The position numbers and the translations under genes were made by a program. From assembly GCA_052143895.1 (NCBI GenBank), contig JBKQRT010000031.1, forward strand, positions 7,530 to 71,529: a stretch of 64,000 nucleotides of DNA, written 5' to 3'. The stretch comes from Bog-756 sp052143895. GTDB taxonomy: Bacteria; Actinomycetota; Acidimicrobiia; Acidimicrobiales; RAAP-2. Below the pieces are notes generated by a model. It worked only from the letters and a program-made list of their open reading frames with translations. It had not been told where the DNA came from and made no database searches. Positions 58,927 through 64,000 of this stretch are shown piece after piece. The number at the start of each line of letters is the position of its first letter. Within the stretch, counting starts at the first letter, position 1.

Positions 58927-59421
58927 CTACGAGGACGCAGGTCCGGTCCACCTCAGCGTCACCGTGCACTGCACGGCGAGCGGCGGGTAGGTGACAGCGC
59001 AGTCGAACGAGTAGGTCATGTCCGTCGCCACCGGCGAGGGATTTGAAGGCGTGACCGTGCCGGAAATCGTGCCCGAGGCGTCCGGCCCGGACGTCGAACG
59101 TTGCGTGGACGTGAACGAGGCACTGAACGCACCTTCGCTCAGGGCTGTCTGCCCCGCGGCACCGCGGTTCCCGATGCCGGTTCCGGTCGCCAGCTGGCCG
59201 GTGATGGTGGTCGTGCTGCTCGCACCTCCGTTACCGGTGCCGTCGACCGTGGCCGAGAACGAACCGTCGTCGCCGATGGTGCCCGGCGCGAAGCCGACGG
59301 TCTTGTACTTGGTCCCGGTGGAGTGCGCCGAGGCCATCTGGCCCCCGACCATGACGATCGTTCCCAAGACGAGGGCACAACCGGCCACCACCCCCACCGC
59401 TTTGCCGAATCGATGATTCAC
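58927..59421 (-). CDS. Small secreted protein of unknown function
   Basis: A 164-residue exported protein. GTG 59421 follows a perfect AAGGAGG. Signal peptide with core VVAGCALVLGTIVMVGG and cleavage at ASA. The mature part is Thr/Ser/Gly-rich (DDGSFSATVDGTGNGGASS, DASGTISGTVTPSNPSPVA) with two Cys near the C-terminus (FDCAVTYPPLAVQCTV) that could form a disulfide. Looks like an Ig-type beta sandwich; no family recognised. The gap 59422-59638 holds no gene. Confidence 0.65.
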   Translation of the reverse strand: MNHRFGKAVGVVAGCALVLGTIVMVGGQMASAHSTGTKYKTVGFAPGTIGDDGSFSATVDGTGNGGASSTTTITGQLATGTGIGNRGAAGQTALSEGAFSASFTSTQRSTSGPDASGTISGTVTPSNPSPVATDMTYSFDCAVTYPPLAVQCTVTLRWTGPASS

Positions 59422-59638
59422 GACGTCCTCCTTGAGTCGAGTGCACCGGGCACGAATCCGCAGACCGCCCCGATGCCCTGTTCCCCCTAGTGGCAGTGTG
59501 ATGCACCGGTCCGGGAAGAGCAACGGCCCGCGCATGAACTCTTGGTGCGCGAGGTGACCGTTTGGTGACCACCGCCACCCAACGGGGTCGGGTCACCGGT
59601 CCGGCGACCGGAGCACGCCCATCGGCAAGAATGGGCCC

Positions 59639-59928
59639 GTGGCCGACCCGTTCACCGACCGTTTCGCCGTCGTACGGTCCAAGTAAGGTCCGCTGGCCTG
59701 GGGCATCGACCCGTCTGGGGCGATCCTGGAGGCCTGGGGACTCAGGGACACGCCCGATGGCCTGGAGCACTTCGCCGACATCGACCTCGAGGCAGCGGTC
59801 GGCACCCCAAGCGGGGGGACGTGGGGCCCACCAATGACGCGTACGCCGAAGCGTTCCTCGGTGTCGATGCGCCCTTGGCGTGCGACGCCCTCACCGTTCA
59901 TCCCTACCTCGGCATCGGGGCGATGGCC
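59639..59928 (+). pseudogene. pyrF: Remnant of pyrF (orotidine 5'-phosphate decarboxylase)
   Basis: From GTG 59639 the frame reads VADPFTDRFAVVRSK, then a stop (TAA 59684-59686), then GPLAWGIDPSGAILEAWGL and FADIDLEAAVG up to 59803. This is the N-terminus of the actinobacterial (type 2) OMP decarboxylase. At about 59807-59814 it jumps to another frame: GPTNDAYAEAFLG and CDALTVHPYLGIGAM, which belongs to the middle of the enzyme. The intervening part with the active-site Lys, and the whole C-terminus, are missing. It abuts the YciI remnant at about 59926. A non-functional relic. Confidence 0.75.
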
Positions 59929-60095
59929 GTCTCCGGGGGCTGCAGGCCGTGTCCGGGCGTCACGCCCGCTGTCGAATTGATGGTCTTGTACGCGACGTAG
60001 ACGGCTTGTTGCTCACCGTCGGAGAGGGTGGCCCATGCCTCCGGGTCCAGGGACGTGGGCGTCGAGCCCTGGTGGATCGGCAGCATGAACTTCAT
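59904..60095 (-). pseudogene. 5' remnant of a YciI-family (DGPF domain) gene fused to the pyrF relic
   Basis: ATG 60095 after AAGGAGGGCGCGAA begins MKFMLPIHQGSTP, then EAWATLSDGEQQAVYVAYK and GVTPGHGLQPPETA, the first about 57 residues of a YciI-like protein. Homology stops at about 59926. Intact members continue with the DGPF strand and about 60 more residues. The frame runs into antisense pyrF sequence and stops at 59904. The good ribosome site suggests it may still be translated as a stub. Confidence 0.7.
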
Positions 60096-60445
60096 TTCGC
60101 GCCCTCCTTGTGGAAGTGGTCACCAGTGAGACGAACGGGGAGCGCGGAAATCGACACTTCCGGAAGGAGTCCGATGACGAGACCCGTGCCCCGATGATGG
60201 CACGGTCGTGGACGGGTCGGAAGTTCCGCCGGCGCCATTCCTGCGGCTCGCCGGCGGATCCGGGGACCACGCACCACGGGGCGAAGCGCGTGGCGCGGCC
60301 GGAACTTCCGGCGATCGACCGGAGGTGCTAGACAGGAAGCAGGCGCTGGCAACCACCGGTCACCGAGGGTCGGAACGAACCCCGTGCAATTATCCGGTGG
60401 CCGCGGTGCCCTGCAGATCACCATCGAGTAGCGGGTTCTGAACCA
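60096..60445. other. Regulatory-looking gap upstream of the substrate-binding lipoprotein
   Basis: No credible gene. The minus strand is open from 60429 to 60092, but codon use is not biased and no family is seen. The region holds three related palindromes (60157-60166, 60218-60228, 60300-60310) and a more AT-rich stretch, caattatccgg, at about 60383-60393. It presumably carries the promoter for the gene at 60446. Confidence 0.5.
60157..60310. repeat. Three CGGAA/TTCCG palindromes
   Basis: CTTCCGGAAG (60157-60166), CGGAAGTTCCG (60218-60228) and CGGAACTTCCG (60300-60310). The last two are exact inverse complements, able to pair as an 11-bp stem across 71 bases, and each is itself a palindrome about one central base. 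They could be operator sites of one dimeric regulator, or the ends of a small decayed element. Confidence 0.65.
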
Positions 60446-61738
60446 ATGAAGATGCGTATCGGGGCGATCGGGATCGTGGCGGTCGTCGCCCTCAGCACCA
60501 TGGCGTGCGCATCCACCACGTCGGCGCCCACCACCACGATGTCGGCCGGAGCTCACCGATCGGCCGTCCCTGCCAGTGCCTACAGCGACCGCACCGGCAT
60601 CACCGCCACCACTGTTCACATCGGCAACGTGTCCACCCTGGCGCTTGGCGGGCTCTTCGAAGGGGCATTGGTGGGCACGGAGGCATACGCCGACTACGTC
60701 AACTCCAAGGGTGGGATCAACGGTCGGAAGCTCGTGGTCGACAGCGGCAATGACAACTACACGGGGGCCGGCAACAAGCAGGCGACACAGGAGGCCATCT
60801 CCAGCGATGTTGCACTGGTCGGTGACTTCTCGACCTTCGACGGCTTCGGCGGGGTGCTGCTGGCCGAGCATCCCGGCGTTCCGGATGTGTCGGTGGTCCT
60901 GGACCCGACGACCAACAGTCTCCCCAATGTCTTCAGCCCGGAGCCCCTGCGCCAGGGGTGGCTGGAGGGACCGCTGCAGTACTTCAAACGGAAGTTCCCG
61001 ACCGGGGTCCGGGCGGTGGGTGCACTGATCGCCGACCTACCGTCGACGGAGGTCCAGTGGCAGAACGAGAAGTACGTGATGCAGAAGGTCGGGTACAACG
61101 TGATCTACGACCAGACCTATGACGAATCGCAGGTCGACTTCACCCAGAACGTGATCGCCATGAAGGACGCCGGCGTTCAGGTGCTCTTCGTCGACCAGAT
61201 GCCGGAGATCTACGCGTCGGCGCTGTTGAAGGATCTCGCCCAGCAGAACTTCCATCCTCACATCGTCCTCGGTGCCTCCGCCTACAGCAACCAGCTGGTG
61301 GCGGCGTCAGGTGGACCGTCGGTGGTGGACGGCGCCTACCTCAACCAGACCGCCTCGCTCTTCCTCGGCGGGGACGCGTCGACGATTCCGGCGGTGGCGA
61401 GCTTCCTGCATTGGGTGAACGTGGCTTCGCCCGGGTTCAAGCCCGACCTCTTCACGATGTACGCATGGGCGTCAGGAGACCTGTTCGCCCAGGCACTGCA
61501 GAACGCCGGCGCCGACCCGAGCCGGGGGTCGATCCTCGATGCGCTCTCCAAGGTCTCCACGTTCGATGCCGGGCACATCCTCTCACCGACCGATCCGGCG
61601 GCCAAGACGGGGTCCGATTGTTACCTCATCGCCCAGGTGGCGGGCGGACGGTTCCAACGAGTCGATGACCCCCCGGTCACGGGAAGTACCAACGGCTACC
61701 GCTGCGACTATCACTACGTGGTCCGCCCGGACAGCTGA
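60446..61738 (+). CDS. ABC-type substrate-binding lipoprotein (branched-chain amino acid/LivJ-like)
   Basis: A 430-residue periplasmic-binding protein of type 1. Signal IGAIGIVAVVALSTMACAS ends in a lipobox-like MAC. After a Thr/Ser linker, ITATTVHIGNVSTLA, AYADYVNSKGGINGRKLVV, ALVGDFSTFDGFGG and VQVLFVDQMPEIYASALLKDL are in the order of Leu/Ile/Val or urea binding proteins. No permease or ATPase genes are near, so it may serve a distant transporter or a sensor. ATG at 60446. The gap upstream contains three palindromes. Confidence 0.8.
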   Translation: MKMRIGAIGIVAVVALSTMACASTTSAPTTTMSAGAHRSAVPASAYSDRTGITATTVHIGNVSTLALGGLFEGALVGTEAYADYVNSKGGINGRKLVVDSGNDNYTGAGNKQATQEAISSDVALVGDFSTFDGFGGVLLAEHPGVPDVSVVLDPTTNSLPNVFSPEPLRQGWLEGPLQYFKRKFPTGVRAVGALIADLPSTEVQWQNEKYVMQKVGYNVIYDQTYDESQVDFTQNVIAMKDAGVQVLFVDQMPEIYASALLKDLAQQNFHPHIVLGASAYSNQLVAASGGPSVVDGAYLNQTASLFLGGDASTIPAVASFLHWVNVASPGFKPDLFTMYAWASGDLFAQALQNAGADPSRGSILDALSKVSTFDAGHILSPTDPAAKTGSDCYLIAQVAGGRFQRVDDPPVTGSTNGYRCDYHYVVRPDS

Positions 61739-61784
61739 TCGGCGGCGTCCGGATCCGGCTTCTCCAGCCATCGGGAGAGGATGC

Positions 61785-62075
61785 ATGCCCGACGACCTGG
61801 CGTTGGAGGAGACCCGACGGATCGATGCTGTCGACCGGACACTCGTGGAGATCCTCGCCGAGCGATCGCAGCTCATCGGCGACGTCATCTGCTTCAAGCG
61901 TTCCCATTCGCTGGCGGTGGTCGATCGGTCCCGTGAGGACGAGATGCTCGCCCGCATCGAGGTGGAGGCAGCATCGAAGGACCTCGATCCCCGGATTGCC
62001 CGGCAGGTGCCGCGTGCCGCCATCGATGCCTTCACTTTGCTCGAAGTGGAGGCGTTGGACCCGCAACAGCCCTGA
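61785..62075 (+). CDS. Chorismate mutase (AroQ type)
   Basis: A 96-residue all-helical AroQ-type chorismate mutase that turns chorismate into prephenate for Phe and Tyr. RRIDAVDRTLVEILAERSQL has the first Arg and the hydrophobic repeat. IGDVICFKRSHSLAVVDRSREDEMLARI has the Lys and Arg/Asp/Glu of the active site. The C-terminal helix is PRAAIDAFTLLEVEAL. ATG 61785 follows GGGAGAGG. No signal peptide. Follows the binding protein by 46 bases in the same direction and converges on the carboxypeptidase. Confidence 0.8.
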   Translation: MPDDLALEETRRIDAVDRTLVEILAERSQLIGDVICFKRSHSLAVVDRSREDEMLARIEVEAASKDLDPRIARQVPRAAIDAFTLLEVEALDPQQP

Positions 62076-62093
62076 CCACCACCGGGTTGCTTC

Positions 62094-63680
62094 TCATCCG
62101 TGGATGAGCCTCCACCACCACGTCGGTTCGACCATCCTGGCGGCCAGCTCCAGCGGCACGGCCTCGATCTGGCTTCCCAACTCGTACAGGGCAGTGCCGA
62201 CCCGTCCATCGGGGCGCCGTGCCGCCGACCCTCGCAGGGGTTTCGTGGCGACGGCCACATGCTGACCGGGCCATCCGAACAGCCACGCGGTACCGAGCGT
62301 CACGACCGGTGCCTGATGCCGGATGCCACCCCAGGTGGAGGATTCGACGGTCAGCACCTGACCCTTGCTGCTCACGGTCACCGGCACGATCGCGGACTCG
62401 GTGGCGTCGAGGAGCTGTTCGACCACGGGACCGGCGTAGAGCAGCGGGAACTGTGCGTCGAGTGGGTCCTGGGGCACGGTGGTCGCTCCCGGGAGCGTCG
62501 TCCCGCTCGTTGCCCCTGGCGCTGTGGGGGACGGCGTCATCGGGCTTGGTCGGACCGGGGACGCGGCGTGAAGCGTCACCCGCTGACCCAGGGCCGAGGC
62601 CAACACCAGCACGGACCGCCCTCCGATCGTCCGGTAGCCGGCCAACACCATGCATCCCCACGCCTGGGAGGTGAAGCCCGACTTGATGCCGACCACGCCG
62701 TTGGACCCGACTTCCGACACGATGTTGTGGACCGTGCCGACCAGCGGAAGGGTGACAGTGGGCATGGCCACGACGTCGGCGAACGCCGGGATGGTCATGC
62801 CGGCGGCAGCAATGCGCAGCATGTCCGCCGCCGTCGAGACGGACTGTGGCTGGTACCCGCTGGCGTCGACGAAGTGGGTGTCCGAGGCACCGATTGAGCG
62901 GGCGAGGGTGTTCATCTTGGAGACGAATGCCGGCTCGGTGCCTGCGTCCCAGACGGCCAGGCTGTAGGCGATGTCGTTGGCCGACTGGTTCATCAGCGCC
63001 TCGAGCATCTGCAGCTCGGTGAGCTGCTCGCCGACCAGGAGCGGGATGTTGGTCTCGTCCTGCTCGAGGTCGTCGTCGTACTGGTTGACATCGTCCGCCG
63101 TCAAGGTGATCGACGGGCCACTGCCGCCGGCCGGGATCGGATGGTCGCGGAGGATCACCACGGCCGTGGCCATCTTGGTCAGCGATGCGATGGGCACCGG
63201 CGCCTCCGGCCCCGACTGCAGCGCATAACTCAGCGAGGGAATTGCCACCGCTCCTTGGCCGACCGTCGGCCAGGGGAGGATCGGGGTCGACCCGGGCACC
63301 GCCAGCGACGGGCGCAGCGGGGAGAGGAGCGTCGTCTGGGCCGTCGGGTGGTCCACGCGCTGCGCACCCGCCCACCCCCCGACCAGCAGCGCCAGCGCCA
63401 CGAGCGCGATTACCGTCCCGATCGCGATGCGGCGGTTGCGCCGCCTCCTGGCTCGTTGCGGCCGCTCCCCACCAGCGGGCGGGGGCATCGCGGGTGCAGG
63501 AGCTGGCCCCGGGGCGGCGCCGCCGCCGGCAGGAACCGGGTGCGGCTCGGACGGTGGTTCGATCGCCGGGCTCGAGCGGCCCCCGGTGGTGCCCGCCGGA
63601 GGCTGTTCCGGCTCACATCCCGGCTCTCCACCGGGCGAAGGGGCCGTCCGGCTCGCGCGGCGCCGATGTGCGGTGGGCAT
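62094..63680 (-). CDS. D-alanyl-D-alanine carboxypeptidase (DacA-like), N-terminal membrane anchor
   Basis: A 528-residue low-molecular-weight penicillin-binding protein that trims peptidoglycan stem peptides. Residues 1-83 are cytosolic and Pro/Gly/Arg-rich; 84-104 is the membrane anchor. The S11-type peptidase has ASLTKM (Ser166-Lys169), MNQSANDIAYSLAV (SxN), and GIKSGFTS (KxG). A Pro/Thr linker and a C-terminal beta domain follow. ATG 63680 was chosen; an ATG at 63770 would add 30 non-biased residues. It lies downstream of the stress protein gene, same strand; the gap 63681-63840 holds no clear gene. Confidence 0.85.
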   Translation of the reverse strand: MPTAHRRRASRTAPSPGGEPGCEPEQPPAGTTGGRSSPAIEPPSEPHPVPAGGGAAPGPAPAPAMPPPAGGERPQRARRRRNRRIAIGTVIALVALALLVGGWAGAQRVDHPTAQTTLLSPLRPSLAVPGSTPILPWPTVGQGAVAIPSLSYALQSGPEAPVPIASLTKMATAVVILRDHPIPAGGSGPSITLTADDVNQYDDDLEQDETNIPLLVGEQLTELQMLEALMNQSANDIAYSLAVWDAGTEPAFVSKMNTLARSIGASDTHFVDASGYQPQSVSTAADMLRIAAAGMTIPAFADVVAMPTVTLPLVGTVHNIVSEVGSNGVVGIKSGFTSQAWGCMVLAGYRTIGGRSVLVLASALGQRVTLHAASPVRPSPMTPSPTAPGATSGTTLPGATTVPQDPLDAQFPLLYAGPVVEQLLDATESAIVPVTVSSKGQVLTVESSTWGGIRHQAPVVTLGTAWLFGWPGQHVAVATKPLRGSAARRPDGRVGTALYELGSQIEAVPLELAARMVEPTWWWRLIHG

Positions 63681-63840
63681 CGGGAAGCGGCTCAGACCGG
63701 TCCGTCCACGGACTGCAGGGCGGTGTGGGCGCCAGTGGCGGGATGCTCCCGAGGGTCGGCCATGCTCCAACAGTAGGACGTGACCAGTTCATCCGGGCGC
63801 TGATGGCGCAACGGTGCCACCGGGGGAGCGGGCGCCGCCG

Positions 63841-64000
63841 CTAGTGGATGACGGTCACCGGGCAGGTCGCGTGCATGCAGCACGCCTGACTGACGGAGCC
63901 GAGCAGGAGTCCCTTGAAACCCCCGAGACCTCGTGATCCGACGACGAGGAGGTCGGCCCCCTCGCTCGCTTCGAGCAGCGCCCGTGCGGGTCTCTCCTCG
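63841..64000 (-). CDS. Universal stress protein, C-terminal part (cut by window edge)
   Basis: The minus-strand frame ends at TAG (63841-63843) and reads ARALLEASEGADLLVVGSRG, then LGGFKGLLLGSVSQACCMHA and TCPVTVIH. The G-x2-G-x9-G-S nucleotide motif (GSRGLGGFKGLLLGS) identifies a UspA-family ATP-binding stress protein. The two or three Cys near the end are unusual but common in actinobacteria. The start is beyond the window. Confidence 0.88.
   Translation of the reverse strand, partial: EERPARALLEASEGADLLVVGSRGLGGFKGLLLGSVSQACCMHATCPVTVIH

Noticed and set aside
59438..59637. Possible small gene upstream of the pyrF relic
   Set aside because: No frame has coding bias and no ribosome site is seen.
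60092..60429. Minus-strand open frame joining the YciI remnant
   Set aside because: Codon use shows no GC-third-position bias and it contains the three palindromes; no family match.
1..64000. tRNA, rRNA, CRISPR array, insertion sequence, prophage or replication origin
   Set aside because: Reading for conserved tRNA arms, repeat-spacer patterns, transposase motifs and DnaA-box clusters gave nothing I could support.

Overview
The window is GC-rich, densely coded bacterial chromosome with genes on both strands, many GTG starts and many 4-base start/stop overlaps. It encodes a probable mycothiol-dependent formaldehyde dehydrogenase (MscR type), a MarP-like CvpA-serine protease, a GH15 trehalase-like enzyme, a luciferase-like (probably F420-dependent) oxidoreductase and a SARP-type regulator remnant. 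Together these point to Actinomycetota. The abundance of Ig/IPT and Cys-pair propeller secreted proteins and the lack of an obvious Streptomyces or Mycobacterium gene order suggest an Acidimicrobiia-like lineage, but this is an inference. No phage, insertion sequence, CRISPR array, rRNA or tRNA was recognised.

Layout. 1-13.8 kb: carbohydrate and small-molecule metabolism (phosphoribosyltransferase, SCP2 protein coupled to a glycogen debranching enzyme, beta-lactamase-like esterase, GH5 lipoprotein, P450, amidohydrolase, epoxide-hydrolase-like protein, nucleosidase, GH4 glycosidase). 13.9-23.9 kb: luciferase-like oxidoreductase, a UvrD-family helicase, SDR, alpha/beta hydrolase, then divergent phosphoketolase and acetate kinase genes that form a sugar-phosphate to acetate plus ATP shunt. 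24-32.4 kb: a badly lesioned SARP-ATPase-TPR regulator, a hydrolase, a translationally coupled three-gene cassette (ferritin-like diiron protein, SCP2-like protein, dicluster ferredoxin), and two damaged genes (truncated 2-hydroxyacid dehydrogenase, frameshifted enoyl-CoA hydratase). 32.4-40.6 kb: a coupled FAD-linked 2-hydroxyacid oxidase plus TPP enzyme, a lipoprotein, an APC permease, and mscR coupled to an MBL hydrolase. 40.7-44.5 kb: a strong promoter in front of two secreted proteins (PstS-like and Ig-domain) and a PLP decarboxylase. 44.5-47.7 kb: a three-gene DNA-methyltransferase cassette resembling an uncharacterised restriction-modification or defence locus. 47.9-57.2 kb: Cys-pair propeller protein, RDD membrane protein, MarP, GH15 with a histone-like tail, MBL hydrolase, membrane esterase, DMT transporter. 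57.2-64 kb: an atypical HisI, a second Cys-pair propeller lipoprotein, a small secreted protein, head-on remnants of pyrF and a YciI-family gene, a substrate-binding lipoprotein, chorismate mutase, a D-Ala-D-Ala carboxypeptidase and the end of a universal stress protein gene.

The best candidates for an undescribed system are (i) the diiron/SCP2/ferredoxin cassette at 28.87-30.82 kb with a dyad operator in front, (ii) the methyltransferase locus at 44.5-47.7 kb with a hairpin over an internal start codon, and (iii) the oxidase/TPP-lyase pair at 32.5-35.5 kb. Several genes carry frameshifts, a 22-bp tandem duplication or fusion junctions. Some may be sequencing or assembly errors, and each is flagged.
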